Positions 34,389 to 44,185 of a stretch of DNA of 64,000 nt are shown in pieces. The notes under the pieces are model-generated. The model was not told the origin of the DNA. It saw only the letters and a program-made list of their open reading frames with translations, and ran no database searches. Positions within the stretch are counted from its first letter, which is position 1, and every line of letters begins with the position of its first letter. This stretch comes from Oleispira antarctica RB-8 (GTDB lineage Bacteria; Pseudomonadota; Gammaproteobacteria; Pseudomonadales; Oceanobacteraceae): positions 4,029,531-4,093,530 of the forward strand of contig FO203512.1 in NCBI GenBank assembly GCA_000967895.1. The letters are read 5' to 3'. Both the position numbers and the translations under genes were made by a program.

Positions 34389-35729
34389 ATGAAAAAAATT
34401 ACTGCTCTTCTCTGCTCCGTTATATTTTTATATTCCCAGTTCATTCAAGCAAAAGTTCAATACGATATTAAAAACCCGAACATTGTGGCCACGATGGGCG
34501 AGTTAGTGTTGAGCGCCGATACGGTAGAAATGTTCTGGCATGCTTACAACCATCCCAGTCGACCAATTACTCCACCGCAAGCCATGCAACGGATTATCGA
34601 TGATGCTCTATTAGCCCAGCACGCTCGCCAAACATTAGCGCTTGATGTGCTCAATAGTGCCAATAAAGTAGGGTTCGCCAACGACGTTATGTTAGAAGAC
34701 AGAGCGACGGCATTAATTCGGAAGACTTACGAAAAAGATTTAGTCACAACAATAAAATTGCTACCCAAAGGACTCGACAGTCTTTACCATTTTAATGATG
34801 AAATCACCGAAGTTAAACTGGAAAATTTGATGACGCTGAAAGCTGCGTTAATGATTAAAGCCAGCCCTAAGCAAGAAGCTATCGCAAAAAAAACCATTAT
34901 TGCTAACATCGATTTTTCACCGGCTAATTTAACCTCAAGACTCAAGCAATTGAGCCTATGGGATATCTACCGTCGTCAAAATGTCCAAGGCCGATTAGCA
35001 ATACATAAAGCCGATTTAAACCACCTAAAAGGTCAGGTAAAACAACGCATCGGCTCCTTAGTCGTATTAGCCTGGGCCGAAGAAAACTTGAGCTCTCAAG
35101 ACTACAGCGCAATAAAGCAAATTTTGCTGAATGAGCAACAAAAAACACGTCTATTAGAAAGCATGGGGCTGCACGCTGATGTTCACGATGACAACCCAGC
35201 CTTGCGTGAGAAGGCAAAAAGTATCAGTGAAGAAAAAATCAAACAATTTTATCAAACCAATAAAGAAGAGTTTGAAGTTGTTGAACGGGTCAAGGTTCGA
35301 CATATTCGGGTCGACAATCAAGAACTGGCTGATCAAGTCGTGGCTGAAATAAAAGCAGGATTAGACTTCTCAGCAGCGATTAAAAAATATTCGATCGCGG
35401 ATGATAAGAACGCACCGATTCCAGGCGACCTAGGTTGGCTAAAACGCAGTGATAAAAATCGCAGCTGGCTACATGCTGTTGCGTTTATGCAACAGGCAGG
35501 AAAAGTTTCAGCTCCGTTTAGAAGTCCGCAAAATCAAGGCGATATTGTTTACGAAATTCTTTTTGCCGACAAGCGCATCGACGGTCACCTACCCTATACC
35601 GACCCAACCGTTCATTATGAAGCGAGCCGCGATATTGCATTAAAAGAATTACGCGAAGAGTTTGCCTCACTGCAATCGCGACTGCGCAACAGTGCCGATA
35701 TACACCTCAACCAAGCGGCGTTAAATTAA
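34389..35729 (+). CDS. Periplasmic parvulin-type peptidyl-prolyl isomerase
   Basis: A 446-residue exported protein with a signal peptide (MKKITALLCSVIFLYSQFIQA). A helical N-terminal region of about 270 residues resembles the SurA/PpiC type of chaperone domain. A parvulin domain follows (about 297-393) with VKVRHIRVDNQELADQVV, GDLGWLKRSD and the GKVSAPFRSPQ segment. It is expected to help fold or isomerise exported proteins in the periplasm. It lies 59 bases after the phospholipase-like gene and 8 bases before the next gene, so it may be dedicated to that secreted enzyme. It is not the general SurA of the usual surA-pdxA locus. Confidence 0.8.
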   Translation: MKKITALLCSVIFLYSQFIQAKVQYDIKNPNIVATMGELVLSADTVEMFWHAYNHPSRPITPPQAMQRIIDDALLAQHARQTLALDVLNSANKVGFANDVMLEDRATALIRKTYEKDLVTTIKLLPKGLDSLYHFNDEITEVKLENLMTLKAALMIKASPKQEAIAKKTIIANIDFSPANLTSRLKQLSLWDIYRRQNVQGRLAIHKADLNHLKGQVKQRIGSLVVLAWAEENLSSQDYSAIKQILLNEQQKTRLLESMGLHADVHDDNPALREKAKSISEEKIKQFYQTNKEEFEVVERVKVRHIRVDNQELADQVVAEIKAGLDFSAAIKKYSIADDKNAPIPGDLGWLKRSDKNRSWLHAVAFMQQAGKVSAPFRSPQNQGDIVYEILFADKRIDGHLPYTDPTVHYEASRDIALKELREEFASLQSRLRNSADIHLNQAALN

Positions 35730-35737
35730 GGTTTATT

Positions 35738-36415
35738 ATGCGACTTTTTCTTAGCCTCACGATCCTCGCGGTTACTAGTCTCATTATATTTTGGCAACCA
35801 AATTCAACGGTTTTATTTTGGCAAGACAGTATTGCAGAGTCTAATATCTTGCCAACTGAACCGAAGAATACCACGATCACTTCCAATAACATCGATCACC
35901 AAGCGCTATCTAAAAATCATGAGATTCAGTACAACGACCGTCGCGATAACACACATGATGAAATAACTGAAAATTTCATCCCAAATCCCGAGGCGGTTGC
36001 TTCCATGCAAAAAGCTCGCTTGGAAGGTGACTCAAGAGCACCCAAACTGGGTGAACACCATGAACGCGAGACTCCCACAGAAGCAGAACTTGGCGACCAT
36101 GAACAATACTTAGAATACGAACGTCGTCAGCAAAAGCGTATTTATCGAGCTTACGTCGATGCCAGCAAGATCAAAACCGCACAATTACGTAGCATGATAG
36201 AACAAGGTAAAACCGAAGGTGTGAGTGCGGCAGAAATTGAGTTTGCCGAAGAAAAGATCCGCGGCATTGAAGAAATGGCAATCACACTGCAACAAGACTT
36301 TCCCGAGATTATGGATGATAGTTATCAACCACCAGCCGATTGGCTAATTGAAAATCTAGGGAAAGATGACAATTCTATTAAATCTGATCAAACCAAGGCC
36401 AATATTGCACAATAA
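35738..36415 (+). CDS. Membrane-anchored helical protein of the phospholipase cassette
   Basis: A 225-residue protein I do not recognise. One N-terminal transmembrane helix (about 4-20) is followed by a periplasmic, highly charged and mostly helical domain. It includes the long helices YLEYERRQQKRIYRAYVDASK and AAEIEFAEEKIRGIEEMAITL. The topology (one anchor plus an extended helical periplasmic part) resembles that of steric lipase foldases, but no family motif was recognised. It starts 8 bases after the foldase stop with a TAAGG site, so the three genes are very likely one unit. A helper role in folding or release of the phospholipase-like enzyme is only a hypothesis. Confidence 0.6.
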   Translation: MRLFLSLTILAVTSLIIFWQPNSTVLFWQDSIAESNILPTEPKNTTITSNNIDHQALSKNHEIQYNDRRDNTHDEITENFIPNPEAVASMQKARLEGDSRAPKLGEHHERETPTEAELGDHEQYLEYERRQQKRIYRAYVDASKIKTAQLRSMIEQGKTEGVSAAEIEFAEEKIRGIEEMAITLQQDFPEIMDDSYQPPADWLIENLGKDDNSIKSDQTKANIAQ

Positions 36416-36520
36416 TTGTTCTTTAAGTGCCCTTCTCGCCCTTCTGGATATCCCTATTTAATCCAATATAGGTATACTAGCCGTTATGAATATTAAAAGA
36501 TGCCAGGAGCATAACGCCTA

Positions 36521-39235
36521 GTGAGTAAACCTCGGAATAATAAACCTCAAGATCCACACGCCGCACGCGAAGCTAAGAATTATGACAATCCGGTGCCAAG
36601 CCGTGAGTTCATTCTTCAAACCTTAATTGATTTAGCAACTCCTTCGACCTACGAAGAAGTCTGCGCTGCGCTGCATGTTGATGACGAGGATCGTACCGAA
36701 GGAGTACGCCGTCGGTTAATTGCTATGGCTCGTGATGCCCAGATAGACAGCAATCGCGGTCGCCAAACTTACTTCCCGCTTGATCCGAAAAAAATCGCCA
36801 TTGGTCTTTTACAAGGCCACAAAGATGGTTACGGATTTTTGATTCGTGAAGAAGGTGACGATGTTTACATCTCGAACAATCAAATGCGTAAAGCTTTCCA
36901 TGGTGACAAAGCCATGGTTCGTATTACCGGCACCGATCGTCGCGGTCGCTTAGAAGGTCAGATCGCTAAGGTTGTTGAGCATAATACAACGCACATTGTG
37001 GGTCGCTATTTTGAAGAAGCCGGTGGCGGTATTGTTCGTCCCGATAGTAAGCGTGTTAGTCATGAAGTTGTAATCGCTGCTAAAGATCGCAATGGCGCGA
37101 AACACGATCAGTTCGTTAATGTTGAAATCATCCAACAGCCTCGCGCTGGTGAAATGATCACCGGCCGAGTTGTTGAAGTGCTGGGTAATAACTTAGCACC
37201 CGGTATGGAGATCGAAGTGGCTATTCGTAGCCACGATATTCCAAATACTTGGACAAAAGAATTACTGGAAGAGCTAAAATCTATTCCAGAAGAAGTCATC
37301 GAGAAAGATAAGAAGAAGCGTATTGATTTGCGCGACCTGCCGTTTGTCACCATTGATGGTGAAGACGCTCGTGATTTTGATGATGCCGTTTATGTTGAAA
37401 AAAATAAGCGCACCAATGGCTGGCGTTTATTTGTTGCCATTGCCGACGTATCTCATTACGTCCCTGTGGGTAGCGAACTGGACAAGGAAGCGACAAAGCG
37501 CGCAACCTCGGTTTACTTTCCAGAAAACGTAGTGCCGATGCTGCCTGAAGTTATTTCCAATGGCTTGTGCTCACTGAATCCTGAAGTCGACCGTCTAGTC
37601 ATGGTCTGCGAAGTAACCATCAGTGAAAAAGGCAAGATGTCAGGCTACAAGTTTTTCGAAGCCGTGATCCACAGCCACGCACGCCTAACCTACAATCTAG
37701 TGTGGGAAATGCTGCAAAAGCCGATGACGGACGATGGTAAAAAATGGCGTAAGCATTACCGCCCTGTCGTGCCTCACTTAGAAACAATGTATAGCCTGTA
37801 CAAAATATTGCGTAAAGGCCGTACTAAACGTGGTGCCATCGATTTCGAAACCCAAGAAACAAGAATAGAATTCGATAGCGAACGTAAGATTAGCCAAATT
37901 GTTCCAACGACGCGTAACGATGCTCACATGATCATCGAAGAGTGTATGTTGATGGCGAACGTGTGTGCCGCTGATTTCTTGAGCCGCTACAACGTGCCTG
38001 CGTTATTCCGTGTGCATAATGGCCCAAGCGATCAGAAACTCGATAACCTAAGAGAATTCTTAGGGGAAATGGGATTGAGCATGGCCGGTGGTGATCCATC
38101 GCCAAGCCACTACCAAGCGCTGCTAAAACAAATTGCCGATCGTCCTGATGCTAAATTAATTCAGACGGTTATGCTGCGCTCGTTAAGCCAAGCGGTTTAT
38201 CAGCCAGAAAACGAAGGCCACTTTGGTTTAGCGTTTGATGCTTACGCACACTTCACTTCACCGATTCGTCGTTATCCTGATTTATTAGTGCATCGCGCTA
38301 TTCGCTCAGTGATTCGTAGTACGCGTGAATGTAAACACGTTCGCCGAGTTGAAGGGGCGGGTCGTTTAGCGAAGAAAGCTATCTTCCCTTACGACGTTCC
38401 AGCTATGGTTGCTTTGGGCGAAAATTGCTCGATGGCAGAACGCCGCGCTGACGACGCTACTCGCGATGTCGTCGACTTTTTGAAGTGTGAATACATGGAG
38501 CAGCATGTTGGCGAAGTTTTTGACGGTACAATTTCCGCGGTTACTGGTTTTGGTATGTTCGTCTCGCTAGATGATGTGTTTGTGGAAGGATTGGTTCACA
38601 TATCCAACTTGGCTAATGACTTCTACCAGTTCGACCAAGTGAAGCATCGCCTAGTCGGTGAGCGCACTCGTCGCACATTCCGCTTGGGTGACAAAGTATC
38701 AATTCAAGTGATGAGCGTATCCCTTGATGATCGCAAGATTGACTTTGCACTCGCGGGTGAGGCAGCACCAACCGATAATACGGGTCAGCGCAAAAATAAA
38801 AAGCCTGCTACAGGCAAGAAAGAACATAAACGCCCTGTATCACGCCGCCCTCTTAACTTTGAAAACGTCGCGGATAATACCGTAGATTCTGATTCAAAGA
38901 CTGAAGGCGGAGAAAAGAGTGGCGAGCAGAAAAAACGCCGCGGTCCTCGTCGAAATGGTCGTAAGAAATCAACGAATACAGGCAGCGCTAACAAGTCCGA
39001 AGCCAGTAACTCTGCAGATAAGCAAGCCACTACAGGCGGCAGTAACTCTACTTCTAGCAAGACGGACAAACCGGCGAAAAAGAAAAAACGCCCAATGTCT
39101 AAACGCCAAAAGATGAACGGTGCTGAAGCTAAATCAAAGAGCCAAAGTGCCGACGCCAAAACGCGTAAGCCCAAGAAACCAGGCTCAGCGAAGAAGAAAG
39201 CAAAGAAATCAAATGCCAAAGCGCATATCGCTTAG
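36521..39235 (+). CDS. rnr: Ribonuclease R
   Basis: A 904-residue 3'-to-5' exoribonuclease that degrades structured RNA and takes part in quality control. Order of domains: an N-terminal winged-helix region, two cold-shock domains, the RNB catalytic domain starting near TIDGEDARDFDDAV (metal-binding Asp cluster, about 280-295), an S1 domain (about 660-740) with GTISAVTGFGMFVSL, and a long Lys/Arg/Ser-rich tail (about 745-904). The tail makes it roughly 90 residues longer than E. coli RNase R (813). The start is GTG at 36521 with AGGAG about 11 bases upstream. It is followed by rlmB, the usual neighbour. Confidence 0.96.
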   Translation: MSKPRNNKPQDPHAAREAKNYDNPVPSREFILQTLIDLATPSTYEEVCAALHVDDEDRTEGVRRRLIAMARDAQIDSNRGRQTYFPLDPKKIAIGLLQGHKDGYGFLIREEGDDVYISNNQMRKAFHGDKAMVRITGTDRRGRLEGQIAKVVEHNTTHIVGRYFEEAGGGIVRPDSKRVSHEVVIAAKDRNGAKHDQFVNVEIIQQPRAGEMITGRVVEVLGNNLAPGMEIEVAIRSHDIPNTWTKELLEELKSIPEEVIEKDKKKRIDLRDLPFVTIDGEDARDFDDAVYVEKNKRTNGWRLFVAIADVSHYVPVGSELDKEATKRATSVYFPENVVPMLPEVISNGLCSLNPEVDRLVMVCEVTISEKGKMSGYKFFEAVIHSHARLTYNLVWEMLQKPMTDDGKKWRKHYRPVVPHLETMYSLYKILRKGRTKRGAIDFETQETRIEFDSERKISQIVPTTRNDAHMIIEECMLMANVCAADFLSRYNVPALFRVHNGPSDQKLDNLREFLGEMGLSMAGGDPSPSHYQALLKQIADRPDAKLIQTVMLRSLSQAVYQPENEGHFGLAFDAYAHFTSPIRRYPDLLVHRAIRSVIRSTRECKHVRRVEGAGRLAKKAIFPYDVPAMVALGENCSMAERRADDATRDVVDFLKCEYMEQHVGEVFDGTISAVTGFGMFVSLDDVFVEGLVHISNLANDFYQFDQVKHRLVGERTRRTFRLGDKVSIQVMSVSLDDRKIDFALAGEAAPTDNTGQRKNKKPATGKKEHKRPVSRRPLNFENVADNTVDSDSKTEGGEKSGEQKKRRGPRRNGRKKSTNTGSANKSEASNSADKQATTGGSNSTSSKTDKPAKKKKRPMSKRQKMNGAEAKSKSQSADAKTRKPKKPGSAKKKAKKSNAKAHIA

Positions 39236-39274
39236 GGCTGTTATTAAGCATGCCCTTTGCTTATAGGAAATAGA

Positions 39275-40015
39275 ATGAAACTTGAGATCGTTTACGGCAT
39301 TCATGCCGTAATGACACTATTACAACGCAGCCCAGACCAAGTGACTGAGCTGTGGGTACTGAAAAGCCGCGACGATAAGCGCATGAACGACATTATCGAA
39401 CTGGCCGAAGCACAAGAAATTCCAATCATGGAAACCAATAAAGGCTTGTTAAGTCAAAAGGCCGATGGTAACCATCAGGGCGTTCTCGCCATGCGCTATC
39501 CTCAGCGCGGTTATAGCGAAAAGAATTTAGAAGAAGAGCTGGATAAGATTGAAGGCACTCCGTTAATTCTTGTCTTAGACGGCGTCACCGATCCTCATAA
39601 CCTAGGTGCTTGCTTACGTACAGCCGATGCAGCTGGCGTTCACATGGTCATTGCACCAAAAGATAACTCGGCACCATTAAACTCTGTGGCCAGTAAAATT
39701 GCTTGTGGAGCGGCCGAAGCGGTGCCTTATATTCAGGTAACGAATCTTTCGCGTACGCTAAAAGATTTACAGCAGCGTGGCATTTGGATTACCGGTACCG
39801 CAGGCGAAGCCACTCAATCGGTTTATCAAGCCGATATGAAAGGGCCTCTTGCCTTAGTCATGGGTGCTGAAGGTAAAGGCATGCGTCGTTTAACGCGTGA
39901 ACATTGTGATTATTTAATTAATATTCCAATGGCGGGTGAAGTCAGTTCTTTAAACGTATCGGTTGCAACCGGTGTCTGTTTATTTGAAACCGTACGTCAG
40001 CGCTTAGGCAGCTAA
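39275..40015 (+). CDS. rlmB: 23S rRNA (guanosine-2'-O)-methyltransferase RlmB
   Basis: A SPOUT-family methyltransferase modifying G2251 in the peptidyl-transferase P loop. The 246-residue protein begins MKLEIVYGIHAVMTLLQRSP, close to E. coli RlmB (243 residues). It carries the knot motifs LVLDGVTDPHNLGACLRTADAAG, MGAEGKGMRRL and IPMAGEVSSLNVSVATG. The ATG at 39275 with an AGGA site replaces a longer TTG-initiated frame at 39257. It lies 39 bases after rnr on the same strand. Confidence 0.96.
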   Translation: MKLEIVYGIHAVMTLLQRSPDQVTELWVLKSRDDKRMNDIIELAEAQEIPIMETNKGLLSQKADGNHQGVLAMRYPQRGYSEKNLEEELDKIEGTPLILVLDGVTDPHNLGACLRTADAAGVHMVIAPKDNSAPLNSVASKIACGAAEAVPYIQVTNLSRTLKDLQQRGIWITGTAGEATQSVYQADMKGPLALVMGAEGKGMRRLTREHCDYLINIPMAGEVSSLNVSVATGVCLFETVRQRLGS

Positions 40016-40057
40016 AATACTCTTTTCAAATTTTATTTCAGCAAAGTAGGAAGCACG

Positions 40058-41137
40058 ATGGATTGGTGGTTAGATTTAGTTGAACAAAATTATGACTGGC
40101 TTTGGGAAGCCGGTCTGGTGCTTTCAATCACTTTAGCGGTATCGGTAATATGGCGCTTTATACGTAAACGCCTAGCCAAGCTGATTAGAAGAAGTGCAAA
40201 TCGCTGGGATGACATTACCCTCAATGCTTTTGCTGTGCCGATCAATTGGCTGATTCTTATTATTGGTGGCTCTTGGTTTGCCGATATTACGGCTCGTCAT
40301 TTCTCAGGTGAAATAATAACGAGCATTCCTATTGCACGACAACTGGGCGCACTCATTGTTATTGCTTGGGCTGTTTGGCGTTTTATTTCTGGCATAGAAC
40401 AAAGACAACTGGATAAAGGTAATGATCCAACCACGGTTCAGCTAGTCGGTAAAATTACTAAACTTACGTTAACCGTTTTAATCGTTATGCCTATATTCCA
40501 AATTCTTGGCATTTCGATATCAGGCATGCTGGCGTTTGGTGGTATGGGCGGCTTAATTGTTGGTATGGCGGCGAAAGATTTATTAGCGAACTTTTTTGGT
40601 TCGATCATCATTTATCTGGATAAACCTTTTGTTGTCGGTGACTGGATTCGTTCACCGGATCGCAGTATTGAAGGTACGGTTGAGAAAATTGGCTTTCGTT
40701 TAACCTCTATTCGTACTTTTGATAAGCGTCCTTTGTACGTTCCCAATTCGGTATTCACTAACATTTCAGTAGAAAACCCATCAAGAATGCACCACCGACG
40801 CATCAATGAAACCATTGGTGTGCGCTATAAAGATGCAAAAAAGTTGCCGCTGATATTAGATGACGTCCGCAACATGCTGATAAACCATGACGATATTGAT
40901 GATAACCAAACCTTAATCGTTAACTTCAATACTTTTGGTTCATCGAGCTTAGAGTTCTTTATTTATACGTTTACTAAAACGACTGATTGGATTGAGTTTC
41001 ATCATATTAAACAAGATGTGATGTTGCAGATTTTAAATATTATTCATGAGCATGAAGCGGATTGTGCCTTCCCAACACAAACACTGCATATTGAATCAAT
41101 ACCTGAAGATGCACGGCTAGCAGCTGAAGCAAGCTAA
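40058..41137 (+). CDS. MscS-family mechanosensitive channel
   Basis: A 359-residue inner-membrane protein with four to five N-terminal hydrophobic helices. It has the MscS pore helix with Gly/Ala packing (AFGGMGGLIVGMAAKDLLANFFGS), then the beta domain starting DKPFVVGDWI and the C-terminal cage domain. The family releases solutes on hypo-osmotic shock. Length and helices resemble YnaI-type channels more than MscS itself. An AGGAAG ribosome site precedes the ATG. A strong bidirectional terminator follows. Confidence 0.92.
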   Translation: MDWWLDLVEQNYDWLWEAGLVLSITLAVSVIWRFIRKRLAKLIRRSANRWDDITLNAFAVPINWLILIIGGSWFADITARHFSGEIITSIPIARQLGALIVIAWAVWRFISGIEQRQLDKGNDPTTVQLVGKITKLTLTVLIVMPIFQILGISISGMLAFGGMGGLIVGMAAKDLLANFFGSIIIYLDKPFVVGDWIRSPDRSIEGTVEKIGFRLTSIRTFDKRPLYVPNSVFTNISVENPSRMHHRRINETIGVRYKDAKKLPLILDDVRNMLINHDDIDDNQTLIVNFNTFGSSSLEFFIYTFTKTTDWIEFHHIKQDVMLQILNIIHEHEADCAFPTQTLHIESIPEDARLAAEAS

Positions 41138-41149
41138 AGCGACACCTAT

Positions 41150-41188
41150 AAAAAAACCGTAATTCGAATATCGAATTACGGTTTTTTT
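41150..41188. terminator. Strong bidirectional terminator after the MscS gene
   Basis: AAAAAACCGTAATTCGA pairs perfectly with TCGAATTACGGTTTTTTT, with an ATA loop. It serves the channel gene on the plus strand and probably the lipoprotein gene on the minus strand. Confidence 0.92.
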
Positions 41189-41315
41189 ATGCTTCTATTT
41201 CTACGACAACTTTTAACTGCCTATACCCTGAGCTCAATCCTCATATCCTTCAGTGCACGCATGGTAAATGTTACCCCAACGTACTAAGACTAGCCATGTG
41301 ACATGGTGTCGCAGG

Positions 41316-42314
41316 CTAAAAGTTTTCTTGTGCAATGGTTTCAGTTACATCCGCAACGCCAGTAGTCGTATCAAGATCCAACGTTATAATCACGGATTCA
41401 GAACTAAACGACAAACTAATTTCACTATCACCATCTATTAACCTTAATAATCCAGATTTAGTTTTTCCATCCAAGCCATATTTAAAATCAGAACCAACAA
41501 TTTCAATATCATTGCCTAAGGAGTTCATACTTATAGAGCCTGCAATAGAGAAAGATAATGGATTAGCAACACTTTCACTTAATTCTAAATTTTTATATTC
41601 AACATAATGTGTATCTGACTGCAGTTCAAAGCTTGCATTATCGATGGTGGTTTCCGAATCATCTTCTTCAATTTGAACAAATTCTTGCGGCAACAAAACA
41701 ACTTTTGAATCTAAGCTTTCTTTTTTCGGACAGGTATTATCAACCGCTACCTCTTCGGTATCTAATTCTGAACGTGAAATGAATTGGTATTCGCCATTAG
41801 CATACATCTGTGAATAGCTTGCACTATCACCTAGCTTCTGGCGCTGCCTATAGTCTTTGTATCCCATAATAAAAGTATCTGATACAACATTTTCATCACA
41901 GGCAATCATTAAGTTTGTCCAAATTTCGCCAACATAAAGTGTTCCACCTAACTGGCAATCGTTATATACCACTCTAGTAGAGGCATCTTCTTGACTGACC
42001 ACCAAATTGCCGATGTCACATGAAAATGTCCCCTGAGTTGAAAAAAGATTCAGGAGTATGGCTAAGTTTTTTTCATACCCTAAAAAAGCACTTCTTATAT
42101 TTAAGTTATCGACTAACGACTGATAACCAAGCGCACCGATAGAGGTATAGTTTTCTACTGTCCAAGCCTCAGCTTCTAAAGTTTTATCAACCGGCTCTAA
42201 CTCAATTTTCTCAATCGAGCCAACCACAGTATTTGAGTCATTCCCACTACAGCCTACCAAGACAATCGCAAGACTAAAGGCGAAATAAAGTGATGTACGT
42301 TTTATATTCAACAT
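41316..42314 (-). CDS. Uncharacterised lipoprotein
   Basis: A 332-residue protein with a lipoprotein signal ending LVGC (lipidated Cys22), then a Ser/Asn-rich stretch (SGNDSNTVVG) and a beta-rich body. Five further Cys residues in the mature part could form disulfides. The body has no motif I recognise; repeated edge-strand segments suggest a beta-sandwich. The ATG at 42314 with an AGAG ribosome site is preferred over one at 42338. It converges on the MscS gene and diverges from rpsF. The second position after Cys is Ser, so outer-membrane location is expected. Function unknown. Confidence 0.65.
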   Translation of the reverse strand: MLNIKRTSLYFAFSLAIVLVGCSGNDSNTVVGSIEKIELEPVDKTLEAEAWTVENYTSIGALGYQSLVDNLNIRSAFLGYEKNLAILLNLFSTQGTFSCDIGNLVVSQEDASTRVVYNDCQLGGTLYVGEIWTNLMIACDENVVSDTFIMGYKDYRQRQKLGDSASYSQMYANGEYQFISRSELDTEEVAVDNTCPKKESLDSKVVLLPQEFVQIEEDDSETTIDNASFELQSDTHYVEYKNLELSESVANPLSFSIAGSISMNSLGNDIEIVGSDFKYGLDGKTKSGLLRLIDGDSEISLSFSSESVIITLDLDTTTGVADVTETIAQENF

Positions 42315-42429
42315 GGTGAATTCTCTATTTATTGTCATTCTTCTTTACCGCTAGTCTAATCCAGCTGACATTAATGGCAAACCTAACAAGGCAATATTTA
42401 CTGAATGCTCACACAGAACACGTATTTGA

Positions 42430-42458
42430 TTGAATCTTATCCAACAGCCTGATAAAAT
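42430..42458 (+). promoter_or_regulatory. Sigma-70 promoter of the rpsF operon
   Basis: TTGAAT (42430-42435) and TAAAAT (42453-42458) are spaced by 17 bp, giving a leader of about 130 nt before rpsF. Confidence 0.5.
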
Positions 42459-42464
42459 CCGGCC

Positions 42465-42596
42465 TCATTTTTCTGTCTGAGACAGCTAAATCTGGCTCTA
42501 AGTCAGCATTTATAAGTCATCAGCGGAAGACTCCTTGCCTTACTAACTTTCATTTGAAGTAGTTGGAAGGCTAAACAAACCATAAGGAGCCTAAAC
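42465..42596 (+). promoter_or_regulatory. Long rpsF leader, candidate S6:S18-binding element
   Basis: The predicted leader contains a hairpin in which GCCTT (42537-42541) pairs with AAGGC (42567-42571), enclosing imperfectly pairing ACTAACTT and AAGTAGTT segments. S6:S18 complexes are known to bind the rpsF leader in many bacteria. I cannot confirm the defining CCG bulge here by eye, so the call is tentative. Confidence 0.35.
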
Positions 42597-43031
42597 ATGC
42601 GTCATTATGAAGTAGTGTTTTTGGTACACCCTGATCAAAGCGAACAAGTTTCAGCTATGGTAGAACGTTATACTACGTCTATCGAAGAGTCTGAAGGCAC
42701 AGTACACCGTATGGAAGATTGGGGCCGTCGTCACTTGGCATACCCAATCAACAACATCCATAAAGCTCACTACGTATTGATGAACATTGAATGTTCTCAA
42801 GCCGTTCTTGACGAGCTATCGACTTCTTTCCGTTATAACGATGCTGTTCTTCGTAACATGATTATTCGTCGTGACGAAGCTGTTACTGAAGTATCTGCAG
42901 TTAAAGCGGCTGAAAGCCGTGATGACCGTCGCCGTGATGACCGTCGCCCTGAAGCACCTGTTGCTGAAGTCGCTGACGAAACTGTAACTGAAGAAGTAGT
43001 TGCTGACGCACCTGCTGCTGAAGAAGAATAG
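42597..43031 (+). CDS. rpsF: 30S ribosomal protein S6
   Basis: A 144-residue small-subunit protein that dimerises with S18. The conserved start [34 protein letters not shown] and HYVLMNIEC are present. The C-terminal extension of about 45 residues is Glu/Ala/Asp/Arg-rich, longer than the minimal S6 core; E. coli S6 also has an acidic tail. A strong AAGGAG site precedes the ATG. It leads the rpsF-rpsR-DUF2232-rplI operon. Confidence 0.97.
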   Translation: MRHYEVVFLVHPDQSEQVSAMVERYTTSIEESEGTVHRMEDWGRRHLAYPINNIHKAHYVLMNIECSQAVLDELSTSFRYNDAVLRNMIIRRDEAVTEVSAVKAAESRDDRRRDDRRPEAPVAEVADETVTEEVVADAPAAEEE

Positions 43032-43041
43032 GAGTTTTACC

Positions 43042-43269
43042 ATGGCACGTTTTTTCCGTCGTCGTAAGTTCTGCCGTTTCACTGCTGAAAACGTTGTAGA
43101 GATTGATTATAAAGATCTTGAAACGTTGAAAGGCTATGTTACTGAAACTGGCAAAATTGTACCAAGCCGTATTACAGGTACTCAAGCAAGATATCAGCGT
43201 CAATTGTCTACTGCAATTAAACGCGCTCGTTACATTGCTTTATTGCCATACACTGACGCTCATAAATAA
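43042..43269 (+). CDS. rpsR: 30S ribosomal protein S18
   Basis: A 75-residue small-subunit protein beginning [16 protein letters not shown] and ending [14 protein letters not shown] site lies 10 bases ahead of the ATG at 43042. It starts 10 bases after the rpsF stop, and the S6:S18 partnership makes co-expression expected. Confidence 0.98.
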   Translation: MARFFRRRKFCRFTAENVVEIDYKDLETLKGYVTETGKIVPSRITGTQARYQRQLSTAIKRARYIALLPYTDAHK

Positions 43270-43287
43270 GCGACGTTGTAAGTAATA

Positions 43288-44145
43288 ATGTTAAAAGCCC
43301 TAGCCAAATGGAGCATGGATAAACCGCTGAACGCAATCATTGCGATTGTTGCGACGCTGTTTGCTCCCTTATTATTTTGGCTAGGTGCTGCTCTTATGGC
43401 GCTTTCTATATTGCGTCACGGAGCAAAAGAAGCCGCCAATGTGGTTTTGTGGGGTAGCTTGCCAGCGTTTGCTTGGTTAGCCATGGGGGACTCAACGCCC
43501 CTACTCACTGCCCTTGGCGCTTCGACTTTAGCGATTATCTTACGTTCTAGCATTGATCTTAGATTAACGCTGATGAGCGCAAGTGGTATTGGTGTGTTGA
43601 TTTATTTTGCCTTACCTTTATTAATGCCTGATGTATTAGTAGAAGTACAAAAGCAAAGTGAAGTCATGCTAGCAGAAGCCTTAAAGGATAACCTTGATCT
43701 TTGGCACAGCATTCAACCTAAAGTTGGCCCTCTAATGATTGGGGCATTGGCTGCAGTGCAAACTATGGTCATGGTATTAAGTCTGTTGTTAGCGCGTTGG
43801 TGGCAAGCTGCTTTCTATAACCCAGGTGGTTATAGTGAAGAATTTCATGCGGTAAGATTACCTGTCGGCTATGCCGCAAGTGTGGTCTTATTATTGGTTT
43901 TCGGCTCAAATCTTCCGCCGTTAATTAGCGGTATTTTACCCGTATTAATCATTCCTCTTATCATCGCTGGTATTGCATTTGTACACAGCATGGTCAGAAT
44001 GAAAAACTTAGGTGGACAATGGTTGTTTGCGTTTTATATAGGCGTATTTTTATTCGGCCCCTACCTATTCACATTACTAATTTTTCTCGCTCTGATCGAT
44101 AGTCTTATCGATATTAGAAGCAGACTAAAAGACACAGTTGATTGA
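43288..44145 (+). CDS. DUF2232 membrane protein
   Basis: A 285-residue integral membrane protein with about seven to eight hydrophobic helices, matching the YybS/DUF2232 family that lies between rpsR and rplI in many bacteria. Helical segments include [20 protein letters not shown] and [20 protein letters not shown]. No catalytic motif is visible. It is in the ribosomal protein operon (18 bases after rpsR, 40 before rplI). The function is unknown; conserved position suggests a housekeeping role. Confidence 0.85.
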   Translation: MLKALAKWSMDKPLNAIIAIVATLFAPLLFWLGAALMALSILRHGAKEAANVVLWGSLPAFAWLAMGDSTPLLTALGASTLAIILRSSIDLRLTLMSASGIGVLIYFALPLLMPDVLVEVQKQSEVMLAEALKDNLDLWHSIQPKVGPLMIGALAAVQTMVMVLSLLLARWWQAAFYNPGGYSEEFHAVRLPVGYAASVVLLLVFGSNLPPLISGILPVLIIPLIIAGIAFVHSMVRMKNLGGQWLFAFYIGVFLFGPYLFTLLIFLALIDSLIDIRSRLKDTVD

Positions 44146-44185
44146 GCCCAAACGGCCTCAACTCTGTAGTGCTAAGGATATTATT

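Noticed and set aside
38785-39219. 144-codon minus-strand open frame inside rnr
   Set aside because: It is antisense to the Lys/Arg-rich tail of RNase R. The Phe/Leu-rich product is what reverse-reading of AAG/AAA/CGT codons gives.
41294-41306. 13-bp palindrome CCATGT-G-ACATGG near the lipoprotein stop codon
   Set aside because: It is short and has no promoter or T run; chance or a weak hairpin is as likely as function.
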